Assembly (NCBI GenBank): GCA_003254885.1
Contig: QANT01005630.1
Coordinates: 1-64,000 of the forward strand
Direction of reading: 5' to 3'
Origin: Purshia tridentata
Lineage: Eukaryota; Streptophyta; Magnoliopsida; Rosales; Rosaceae
DNA length: 64,000 bases
Shown: one piece after another, positions 1-9,400 of the stretch
Layout: every line of letters starts with the position of its first letter
How positions within the stretch are numbered: position 1 is the first letter of the stretch
The notes under the pieces: generated by a model
Databases searched by the model: none
What the model was told of the DNA's origin: nothing
What the model saw: only the letters and a program-made list of their open reading frames with translations
Position numbers and translations under genes: made by a program

Positions 1-124
1 AAAAAAAAAAAGGAGGATCATCAGACCTTCCCCCTCTCATCCCGAGCATCCCTTCCCACCCTACCTCAATGCCTTGCCAGCGGCGAGCCCATGTACCTGC
101 GACATTTACATTTCCAGGGGCGAC

Positions 125-129
<5 letters not shown>

Positions 130-168
<39 letters not shown>

Positions 169-185
169 CTCGCTCTCTCTCTCTG
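130..185. repeat. (CT)n microsatellite
   Basis: Near-perfect CT dinucleotide run of about 56 bases with two CG interruptions near its right end. It produces the Ser-Leu repeats seen in short translations of this region, which are not evidence of coding. Confidence 0.95.
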
Positions 186-389
186 TTTTGGCTGGCAAAA
201 TCACCCAAAAAACCAAATGGAAACAATGGTGTCCAAAATCCAACCAAGCTGCCCAGTAAATGAAAGATAAGTCAACCCAATAGCCAAAGTTATATTACCC
301 AGAAGCCTAAGAGTGGCTTCGATCTGGATTTCATTAATACCACCAAGTAGTGAGAGAAAGACAAAGAGAAAAAAAAAGACAGAGAAAGA

Positions 390-410
390 AAGAGAGAGAG
401 AGAGGGGGGG
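390..410. repeat. GA-rich tract ending in a G run
   Basis: GA dinucleotides followed by seven to eight G, inside a longer purine-rich stretch starting near 355. It is polypurine on the plus strand, opposite in sense to the CT tract about 200 bases upstream, so the two could pair in single-stranded form. Confidence 0.85.
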
Positions 411-629
411 CATAGCCAGCTCAAGGATGGAGGTTGGTGCCAAGGGGGCAGCGACGCAAAAAGGTCACCGGAGTGCAGGATGGTGGCAGTGAGGGAGGGT
501 CGGGCTGGGGGCAGTGGAGGGAGAGGGTCTGCATTTTTCTTTTTTATTTTCTTTTTTTTACAATTAATTTTTGTATATTTTTAATTTCTTTTAACTATTT
601 TAATAATAAAAAATGTCAATTTCATAAAA

Positions 630-658
630 ATTGATCACGTGCATGGCACGTGATCAAT
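630..658. promoter_or_regulatory. Perfect 13-bp inverted repeat carrying two G-box cores
   Basis: Arms 630-642 and 646-658 are exact reverse complements around a 3-base spacer. Each arm holds CACGTG (636-641 and 647-652), the core bound by plant bZIP and bHLH factors. The nearest recognised gene starts more than 2.5 kb away on the minus strand, so regulatory use is uncertain. It could equally be the centre of an old inverted-repeat element. Confidence 0.5.
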
Positions 659-860
659 ATTTAACAAAAAATGTAACAAAAATTGACGAAAATCCTTATT
701 TGACCCTTAAGTAAAATTTAAGTCATTTCGGATGTACTTTTGAATGAAGAATCCTGATTTGACTCCGCCACCATATGTGGGGTCCTTTTCATAATATTTT
801 CCCAATAAAAAAATATGTTCTCGGCATTCTGTTAAGCAATAGTTAGTCATAATATTAGTT

Positions 861-945
861 CACTACAACAAAGTGGAGGAGACGAAATTTTGGGAGACGA
901 ATTTGAAAATTCGTCACCTAAACCCATCAAAGTTTGGGTGACGCC
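861..945 (+). mobile_element. CACTA-like (EnSpm) terminal fragment
   Basis: The sequence starts CACTACAACAAA and is followed by short alternating inverted motifs built on GGAGACGAA and TTCGTC. This is the usual look of a CACTA transposon end: a CACTA terminus with subterminal repeats that fold on each other. No matching TGTAGTG end was found nearby and no transposase is present, so this is a solo end or a truncated non-autonomous copy. Confidence 0.45.
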
Positions 946-1684
946 CATCATACGGATCTCAATATTAGTGCTATGATCAATACATTAGAAAAAACTTTTC
1001 TCTCTAACTCTCTCTGTGTTTTCTTTTTTTTTCTTTGACTTTCTTTGCAATATTTTTTCCCTTTCACTTTCTCGGCTGCCATGGCTTCACTATTAGATAC
1101 TAGAATCAGATAACGACAAAGCATTTCTAGCTAGTCTATGAGCAATACGTACTGTTTGCTTGACGAGAAGTGTAATCTAATAATGAGACATCAGCATTAA
1201 CATAAAAAAAGATCGTACATAATCCGTTCGAATTAAGTGTGAATGTTATATGCGAGACTCTCTATAATTTTTCCGTTTTATAGCGCTAGAACAAAAAATT
1301 GTCTTCAAAACATAAAAAATTGTACGTACAGCATGAATATATATATTAGAAAAAGAAGAAGACAAGCGGTGCATGCCTTGAAAACAATAAGCTAATATTA
1401 TTTATCATCTCTCTAACATTATAAAAATAAATACTCTTCGACATTATGATGACATTGATGAGAAATATTATTATTAAAAAACTAGCTGAATAACCTCATT
1501 CGAAATTTGATTCCCGAAAAACAAATCATTTTATTCGTTCTCTTATTTAAGATCCGTCCTATCACATTACTCGTGCTGATAATGTGACCAAAGGTTTACA
1601 AAACAGACATCAAACGTCGAGAACAAAATCAAACTCAACTTATTCTAATATTGTTCTACTGTTGATTTAGTCTGAATGCAGAAC

Positions 1685-3211
1685 TCAAGTGGCAGAGTTC
1701 AATGTGTTTCCAATGTCAATGACAAATCGGTATCTAACATCTGATTTGGCAAGTCGCTCCATCGCAGTATTCAAATAATCAATCGGGATAACCTCGATTT
1801 CAGCAGTTATGTTGTGTTTGGCTGCAAAATCAATCATCTCTTGTGTCTCCTTCAGACCTCCAATGTTGCTGCCACCTACTATCTTCCTTCCTGTAAGTGA
1901 TCGCAATATGAAAGGTTGTTAATTAACACACAATCGATCATTCAGTTCAAATGCACATCATAAGCAAGCTGGTGATCGAGTTACGGTCACACACAATAAT
2001 TTCTCGATCTGCTTACCCATTAGAAGAGGAAAAACCGGAAGCTCAAGAGGCTTCTCTGGTGCACCAACCATTACAAGCTTGCCATTAGACTTCAACAAAC
2101 CAATCAAAGGCAACAGAGGGTGGACTGCAGAAACTGTGTCAATAATACCATCTAGTGTGCCCATGGCAGCCTACAAAAAAAACAAAAAAAGTTAGGACAT
2201 TCCACTTTTCCACACACATCATGACAGTTCAGTATACTCAAAGCCGATCATATCATCAAGAAAATTAACTTGTTCTAATACTCACTTGCATCTGATCTTG
2301 GTCACGACTGACCAAAAATGAATCAGCACCAAGGTGTTTGATAGCTTCCTCCTTCTTAGTAGGGGAGGTACTAATGACTGTAACCTTAACCCCCATAACC
2401 TTTGCAAACTTCACAGCTACATGGCCTAGACCACCTAAGCCAACCACACCCACATGCATACCGGGTTTGTCAAGTCCAAAATATTTCAAAGGGCTGTAAG
2501 TTGTAATCCCAGCACACAGTAGAGGAGCAGCACCATCAAGTGGTAGGTTGTCTGGGATACGTATTACGAAGTGCTCGTCGGCCACCATAATGTCAGAGTA
2601 ACCACCATATGTGGTGGTTCCGTCGTGGTACTTAGCACCATATGTGAGTATGAATTTGGGGCAGTAGTTCTCCAAATTGTTGGCACAGTTATCACATGAT
2701 TGACATGATCCAACCAAGCACCCAACACCGACTTTGTCCCCAATTTTGAATTTTTGTACTTTGTTGCCTACCTCTGTCACTTGACCAACAATCTCATGCC
2801 TGCATGATTCAAAATATTAGTTAGGTTGAATGAGGTGAAGAAATTACTTAAAATGTTAAATGGTTTTGATTTGAAGATGTGTACCCGGGAACCAGAGGAT
2901 AGGTAGAAATACCCCATTCATTCTTGACCATGTGAAGGTCCGAATGGCAGATTCCGCAGTATAATACTTTGAACGTCACATCTTTCTCTCCCGTTTCTCT
3001 GCCACCAATTAAATTAGAAAGGAATACATTGATACCCAGAGAAGATCATAAATAAATAAAACGAGAATTAGATTGAAAAAATTGGAATAAATAATTAATA
3101 AGTTAATAAGAACCTTCTTGAAAATTTGAAGGGAGAAAGAACACCAGCTGAATCTGTTGCAGCCCATCCAAAGGCCTTCTTGGGGTGTTCTTGCTCTGGA
3201 GATTTCGCCAT
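1685..3211 (-). CDS. Cinnamyl-alcohol / mannitol dehydrogenase-like zinc MDR enzyme
   Basis: Five coding exons: 3211-3114, 2998-2885, 2799-2286, 2170-2017 and 1890-1685, giving 361 residues, normal for the family. It is an NADP(H)-dependent alcohol dehydrogenase of the CAD family (medium-chain, zinc). Catalytic zinc ligands fit C47, H72/E73 and C166. The structural zinc cysteines are C103, C106, C109 and C117. The Rossmann motif GLGGLG is at 191-196, and the following VISTS fits NADP preference. The overall sequence resembles the 'probable mannitol dehydrogenase' (ELI3) class more than the lignin CADs; that sub-assignment is inference. Substrates in this class are aromatic or sugar alcohols and aldehydes, usually cytosolic. 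The start is the first ATG downstream of a TATA box at 3289-3297. All splice sites are GT..AG and no lesion is seen. Confidence 0.93.
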
Positions 3212-3288
3212 TTTTCCTCTTGTACCAACAAATAGTTTTAGTTTATACACAACAACTAATAGTTTTAGCTTAGGGAGTTGATGCCAGT

Positions 3289-3297
3289 TATATATAG
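3289..3297 (-). promoter_or_regulatory. TATA box of the dehydrogenase gene
   Basis: On the minus strand the site reads TATATATAA, about 78 bases upstream of the ATG at 3211. Spacing and sequence suit a plant core promoter. Confidence 0.6.
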
Positions 3298-3432
3298 AAT
3301 TAGAAAGAAGTTAATAGAGGCTTCGGTGTGGTGCTTGGCTGACGCATTGGATGAGCAGAGCAAATGGTCGGCCAAACAGCAAAAAGTTGATGCCACTTAT
3401 GTATAGAATTAGAAAGAAGTTAATTCAGGTTT

Positions 3433-3912
3433 AGGGACGGATCACTTAGAGCTGTAGGTGGGCTAAAGCACTCCCTAAGTTTTTGGAAAAAAAGAAATAT
3501 ACCCCACTATAGATAAGGAAAATTGTTAGCATTAGCTTACTGTTTTTTTGGTCTATAGCGAGTTCCCAGTGCCCATAAGTTTCCTTATTCAGTTTAACTC
3601 TCTTTATCATCGCTATTGTAATTAGTAACTTATTATTCATCTTAATTTTATTTAATCTCTACTAATTTTTTTAGATATTTAAGAATTTAGAAATTTAAAA
3701 ATTTTAGAATTTAGAAATTTAAGAAAGCCATTTTATTTATTATCCCCCCTTAAATATTTATAAAAGAGATTTTGAAATTTAGAAAAACCATATTTAAAAT
3801 TTAGAAAAAATGTAGTCTGTAACAAATTTCGCCACCGCTTTGTGGCATTGTAAAACAAATATGACATCATCCCTAAGTTTAGCCCCCCCAGAATTTAAAA
3901 TCCTGGCTCCAT
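3433..3912. mobile_element. TIR-type non-autonomous insertion (MITE-like) of about 480 bp
   Basis: The limits come from the split promoter duplication. The two ends are imperfect inverted repeats: the left end reads GGGACGGATC followed by GGTGGGCTAAAG, and the right end, reverse-complemented, reads GATGGAGCC followed by GGGGGGCTAAAC. The interior is AT-rich with no coding capacity. A clean target-site duplication could not be set because the ends have drifted. Superfamily is unassigned. Confidence 0.6.
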
Positions 3913-3977
3913 CTTTGGTGTGGTGCTTGGCTGACGCATTGGATGAGCAAAGCAAATGGTCGCCCAAACAGCAAAAC

Positions 3978-5426
3978 TAGCTTCTTTCTTTCTTGGGTCA
4001 CCAGACAAAAACTTTCTCGGGAAAAAGTTAAACACTTGGAAAGAGGTATTCAAAAGGTTTACGCAGGAGTACGTCTACATCACTATTTTTTTTTTTGGTC
4101 ATGTCATGACCTACATGATACATCACATGTTACTAGCATGTTAAAATGCCTACAGTTTTCTGGGATCATCGTAAAAGACAATGCTGTTGTTGACAATATA
4201 TATATATATATATGTGTGGTCTCCAATGTATAATATATGCATGCTATTGCTTTAGACTAATAAAAGGTCATTAATTACTATGCCGGAAATGGATACTTTT
4301 AAGTGAGCATGGTCTAATAGCATTCATTTGCCCTAATCAAATAATGCTAGAACCGACTTGTTATGGATTGTTGTTTAAGTTATCAAAGATTTTAGAAGAA
4401 AAAAATTCGGTACTGGTTAAGTCATTAACTAAAATAAAATTTGTCATAATATTTAATTGATTATTTTGAAATTTCAAATTACATATTAATTAATGTGTAA
4501 TTTTTAAATATTTTATTAACTTATTTATTATTTTAAGTTATTCTCAGTACTTTGAAGATTTTTTACCCTTTACTGTTTACTTCTAAATTTGCCAAAAAGA
4601 GACGCATGGCATAATTTTGAGGTTAAAATAGAAAAACAACCATCATTTTCCTGGTTTTTAAGCAGTTGGATCCGCTTGTGTTTGAACTTGGAGGAACCGT
4701 TGGCTCGGCGCGGCGGCTCCGGTCCATTCTTATAAGTAAGTTTTCTCCGTAGTCCTTCCCTTTTACTTTGCTTTCTCTCATATTATTGAAACTTTGAGTT
4801 TTTCAATTATATTTTTGAGATTTTTTCTTTTTTAAATTTCCCAAAAAAAAAGAAGCTTTTTTCGTATTTAGAATTCTGAATTGGATCAGCTAAATCGAGA
4901 TTTACTCTTTCCTTAATGAATTATGAATGGTTTGGCTTCATTGCTTTCTATTAGGAAAGGAAAGAAAAGAAAAAGGGAAAGAAAACAAGTACATTTCCGG
5001 GTTCGATTAGGAGGAGTCAATTGTAGTCTGCAGCTTATATATAATTAGTTACTTGTTCTTCACCAATAAAAAAACATCGGCTTAGGCTTAGGCTTAGGCT
5101 TAGGCTTAGAATCAACCAAGAAGAAAAGTAATTGAATTAGCTTCTCTTTCTGTCTTAATATTTTTCTGCATTGCCTTTTTTCTTCTGTTTATTTTCATTT
5201 TACGTCTAGCTGCTATGCTATACTCACCAGCTCACAGATTATAGCTTCCTTGCGGTTCTTGTACTCAAGCACCTACCTTTCATGTTCTGCATTGCATCTC
5301 ATCACGTCTCTTAATTTTTATATTAATGCTTCTTTTCAAATCTTTGGTTAATTTGGGGTTGCCTCACTTTCTGCAGCTTATTTTATTACCTTGTAACTAG
5401 TATTTGAGAAGGGAGAAGGGAATTCA
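3978..5426. other. Intergenic / 5' region of the F-box gene
   Basis: AT-rich sequence without a supported gene; a (TA)n run lies near 4198-4212. A possible 5' untranslated exon ends around 4733 at a good donor (GTAAGT), with a matching acceptor (CTGCAG) near 5375, which would give a leader intron. This is inferred only from splice-site quality. Confidence 0.4.
5079..5109 (+). repeat. Five tandem GGCTTA (TTAGGC) hexamers
   Basis: Five consecutive GGCTTA units sit about 320 bases upstream of the F-box ATG, probably in its leader intron. In another phase the unit is TTAGGC. It is not the plant telomere repeat (TTTAGGG), so a simple hexamer expansion is the likely explanation. Confidence 0.9.
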
Positions 5427-8106
5427 ATGGCTAAAAGAAAGGCTATGCCATGGATTGAGTCGGGGACATATGGAAAACGATGTAAATCTGCCATCACATC
5501 GGGTGATAAGGAAGATAATTATTTAGATTTCATTAGTCAGCTACCCAACGAAATTCTCATTGCCATTCTTTCCCTGTTGAGTATCGGAGAAGCAGTAACT
5601 ACTTGTGTCCTCTCTAAGAGGTGGAGATATTTGTGGACACATGTTACATGTATCAACTTTGATGATTTGGATGCATTTCCAAAAGGGCGGAGGAGAAGAA
5701 GATGACGAGCTGAAACTACAAAAACTAGGTTTGATTGTGTGAATAAAGTCTTGCAGTTGCATCAGGGTTCAACTTTAGATAAATTCAGAATTCGTTCTTC
5801 CGTGCTGGATAGCGATTATGCTTCTGAAATCGACAATTGGATCGAATTCGCAATGCAGAAGAAGAGAGTTCAAAGCTTTGAAATAGAACCGGAACAAATT
5901 AAACTTTATCCATATACTTCTATCAATTATACCTTTCCGGAGAAGCCATTTAAAAGCCCTTTTGGTGTTTCCAGCTTTACATCCCTTACGGACCTGTCTT
6001 TGACCTTTGTAATTATAACTGGTGAACTTGTTGAGCAGCTTCTATCTAAGTGCCAACTTCTTGAGCACCTGTGTGTTGTTGGCTCAAATCATCTAGTAAA
6101 TTTGACAATTGCTGCTTCGTCACTCCCATTGAAGTTCCTACAGATAAGCAAGTGCTACGGCTTAAATAAACTTGAGATTTTTGCTCCTAATCTCGTGTCA
6201 TTTATTTATGATGGAGCAGGTAGTTATGACAGAGTTATTGTTTTGAAGCATGCGCCTTCGCTTGTTAAGGTATCTCTTGCAGAAAATGTTGGATGTATAA
6301 CTAGACCTTTTTATTTGATTACAAGTTATTGTCCTCAGCTAGTGACTCTCAGCCTCTCCATGAATCTGATTCGGGTCAGTATATGAAATACTTAGGCGTT
6401 TCTTTTTATACTATTTTTTTCTAGGTTCCAATGTGTTTTTGATTAGAAGATTTTCAGTTTTTTAACCTTACCATTACTTTTGTCTTCCAGAATTCTATTA
6501 TTCAGTTCCCTCAATTTCCAGAGTTAACGTGTCTCAAGGACTTATCACTGAGTGTTGCCGCATGTGATGAGTCGAGCCTCCTTGATTTTACTGCCTGGAT
6601 AGAGCGATCTCCTTTCTTGCAGACATTTACATTGAAGGTAATTTTAGTCTCAGTATATCTTGCAAATATAAAATTGGTAAGTTTGTTTTAATAGTTTGAG
6701 AAATAACATTTAGTTGATTTATATGAATGTACGCACGAACTTCCTGTGGCCAGCCATACTATTTATTGCTTGAAGCTAATTTCTCAATTATTAATGTTCA
6801 ACTTAAACAAAACCCTGTCTTGGTATTTTGTATATTTTTTCCTATACCTTATTCGTTATTATTTTTTTAGCTTTATTCGGAAATGTATGTTGCAGCATAC
6901 TCACACATAATGGCAGGCTGATGTTTTCAGAATACATGAGTTTTAGTATTGTGAAATCCATGTTGCATATGCAACTTTTCGTCTTCACTTAGTTTGTGTG
7001 CTGAACTTGTTTGTGCTTAGTCAATCTGGGTAGCTCAGATGATTCAAATGATTATGGACTCGAGTTGTGTATTAACTTGTTGTCTAAAGTATCTAGCTGG
7101 CCATAGAAATCTTGCCTAGTCCCTATACTCTCTGTCATGCCCCTTCCATGCGTCTTCATGTCCCAACACCGATTCTGCAGTTGTATTAAAATGGTACCTA
7201 TACAGCTACACTTTATACTCCGTAATCTAATGTAAGTTAATACTTGTTCATCATTGCCAATGTTTGACATTAGTTAGAGAGACAGATTTGGTACTATTAC
7301 ATAATTTCAGGCATTTTCCATGTTTAAAAAGTTTTATTTTCAAGTGTGCATGCTTATTAAGCATTCCATGTTGAGAATCAGTTGGATTTTATTTGATTTA
7401 ATGATTTCTTGCGGTGATGTCTAAGAAAAATTTGGAAATTTAAAAACCTGACTTGTGGCAGGTTAGTCTGAAGGTTTGCTCTTTCTGCTGATTTCTGATC
7501 AATTTGGGTCAGTAAATACACCAATTTATTGTAGTACGTTTTGGTGACACCCAATTGGTTGTACTATGTCCAGTTGACGAACCTGGTTAATTAATTTAAA
7601 CAAAAACAGCCTTTGCCCATGCTTGTTATAATACCCTCTCCTAATCCATTCCCACAATTTTCTTATTTTTCATTGCTAAAGTAGAAATACGGATTTGTCA
7701 AATTGTGTGCTTCCTGACAAACTTTTACATGTTTAAGTAATTTGTCAATGAAAGAAATTGATATGCTTTTGGTATTGCCCTTTTGCAGTTAAAATGGCCA
7801 CCCAGGCTACGGCAAATTTTGAGAAATATGAGAGAGATTAATAAACGTCCTCATCACTGCCTTAAGGTGGTGAAACTTTCTGGGTTCGTTGGGTCTTCTA
7901 TTGATACCAAGTTTGCCATGTACTTGATCGAGAATGCCATTGTGCTTGAAAAGATAATCTTTGATCTTGCAAAGGTTATTGAATGCCCCCCTCCATTTTC
8001 CGAGTTTTTACAGTTGGGGGGCAAAGATTATCATATAATGTTATTTATTTGTAATTCTTACTATTTATTTCTCTCTTTTTCAACACTCCTGATACACCAA
8101 TTGTAA
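5427..8106 (+). pseudogene. F-box / LRR / FBD-like gene with an in-frame stop
   Basis: Three exons fit: 5427-6374, 6491-6637 and 7789-8106, all in one frame across GT..AG introns (471 codons). The F-box is at about residues 30-70 (QLPNEILIAILSLL, then CVLSKRWRYLW), followed by leucine-rich segments and an FBD-like start (KVVKLSGFVG). Such proteins are substrate receptors of SCF ubiquitin ligases. A TGA at 5703-5705, just after a run of Arg codons, cuts the product to 92 residues. The frame beyond it is unchanged, so a single CGA-to-TGA change would explain it. The C-terminus after about 8010 also does not look like a normal FBD end and runs into hydrophobic sequence, suggesting further decay. 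It could be a nonsense allele, a recent pseudogene or an assembly error. The substrate is unknown. Confidence 0.75.
7447..7527 (+). repeat. Direct repeat, copy 1 (F-box intron 2)
   Basis: About 80 bases starting CCTGAC and including GGCAGGTTAGTC, matched with few differences at 8320-8400. Copy 1 is inside the second intron of the F-box gene. Confidence 0.88.
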
Positions 8107-8213
8107 CAAAATTCGATATTGAGACCATGTTTGAAGGGAGAACTAATGTCCCTACCGTGTCCCTATTGTAAATGTGCTAATGTTGACCGTAATAAATTTG
8201 GATCATATATTAA

Positions 8214-8312
8214 GCTAGAAATCAAGTTTGGATCATATGAAAAAAAAGAAAAAATCATATATATAAGTTAGAAATCAAGTTTGGTTCATAAGACAAAAAA
8301 GAAAAAAATCAA
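8214..8312 (+). repeat. 53-bp imperfect tandem duplication
   Basis: The units start at 8214 and 8267. Both contain TAGAAATCAAGTTTGG followed by an A-rich AAAAAGAAAAAA run. They lie immediately before copy 2 of the intron-derived repeat. Confidence 0.8.
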
Positions 8313-8319
8313 TACCATA

Positions 8320-8400
8320 CCTGACATGTGGCAGGTTAGTCGGAAGGTTTGCTCTTTCTGTTGATTCTGATCAATTTGGGTCAGTAAATACCCAATTTCA
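8320..8400 (+). repeat. Direct repeat, copy 2 (downstream of the F-box gene)
   Basis: Matches 7447-7527 in the same orientation, including AAGGTTTGCTCTTTCTG and AATTTGGGTCAGTAAATA. This suggests a segmental duplication of F-box intron sequence to the 3' side of the gene. Confidence 0.88.
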
Positions 8401-9276
8401 ATATCTAGATTGAAAATGTTGATAAAGATCAACACCATAATAAAACATTCACCATTATGTAATGTAACGTGTAATATTCCATTTTGTTTTAGTTCATTGA
8501 AATGGGCATTGGTTCCCAATATTACTTGTTCAAAGAAGTCCATAATATTTGGCCGTGTAAAATACTAGTACATAGTATACATACCCATGTTATCTACTTA
8601 ATATTATATATACAATGTGTACTGACCATCGAACGCAATAGTAAAGTCTCACTAGTCAGTCTGAAGAGTCCGAGTTTAGCGTCATACTCCATAACTCGGT
8701 TTATTAACCTTCTCCTATTATATATGTTAATAACTGCAAGCATAACAACAAACACCATCATATAGATGAAATCGCATAACAACAAAAGCATATACATTAA
8801 AACATGAATCCGAAACTACAAGCATACATTAATGTTTTAAAGCCACATAAACAGCTCACTTTTCTGAGAGTTCATGGACCAACATTGAAATAGACTAATT
8901 CCACATATTCTGATACAATTTGGATACACATTGGTGGTGCAACATGCAGACAACGACAGAATTGCTGCCATTTAAAGATTGGTGCATCCTTCACAATCCT
9001 AGCATGCCATCACTTAATGGAGGGATTACAATATGTAATGTGTCTTTCTCATAGCATGATGTAAATCATATTTAGTGCTTTCCGCATGCCAAATTTCTAA
9101 ACATGACCCCTTTGTGCTTTAAATGATAGTACATTCCATGTGGTGTGCAACTACACTAATTCAAAAGCAGATGATACGAATAGGAATTTTATATATAATT
9201 TTTATGAGAACTACAATCTTATTAAGTGCATCAACTACCTGAGTGGTAAACTATAAGGATTACATTGTCAAGAGTC

Positions 9277-9400
9277 AAGACAAATGATCAAAAGGATACA
9301 GATAAATTACCTCTTAAAGTGCCATCTCTGCCTGTAACAAGACAAATGATCAAAAGGATACACATAAATTACCTCTTAAAGTGCCATCTCTGCCTGTAGT
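9277..9400 (-). repeat. 62-bp tandem duplication across the VPS32 stop codon
   Basis: Units 9277-9338 and 9339-9400 are nearly identical. The right unit contains the last codons and stop of VPS32 (stop at 9378-9376). The left unit repeats the same end codons and stop as 3' untranslated sequence. As 62 is not a multiple of three, the extra copy could not extend the protein in frame. Confidence 0.93.

Larger units (their letters stand above)
1..1684. other. Intergenic stretch at the left edge, no gene seen
   Basis: No reading frame here has the composition or motifs of a plant gene. The short frames between 69 and 634 are translations of the CT and GA microsatellites. The stretch holds a CT tract, a purine tract, a perfect G-box palindrome and a CACTA-like terminal sequence, each listed separately. 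From about 950 to 1600 the DNA is plain AT-rich sequence that presumably includes the 3' untranslated end of the dehydrogenase gene starting at 1685 on the minus strand. Confidence 0.6.
3276..3977. repeat. 109-bp tandem duplication in the CAD promoter, second copy split
   Basis: Copy 1 spans 3276-3384. Copy 2 starts at 3385, is interrupted near 3433, and resumes near 3913 to 3976. The halves of copy 2 match copy 1 with only a few differences, for example AGTTGATGCC at both starts and GCTTGGCTGACGCATT in both right parts. The TATA box of the dehydrogenase gene lies in copy 1; the same position in copy 2 reads TTATGTATAG. Confidence 0.88.
8107..9276. other. Intergenic stretch between the F-box gene and VPS32
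   Basis: No gene is supported. The left part holds repeats related to the F-box intron (listed separately). From about 8420 to 9270 it is AT-rich without recognisable motifs, presumably including the 3' untranslated end of VPS32. The short frames at 8286-8797 lack family features and codon bias. Confidence 0.5.

Noticed and set aside
69-443. Short frames over the CT/GA tracts
   Set aside because: They are low-complexity translations of microsatellites with no conserved domain.
5079-5109. Interstitial telomere repeat
   Set aside because: The unit GGCTTA differs from the plant telomere heptamer TTTAGGG and the array is very short.
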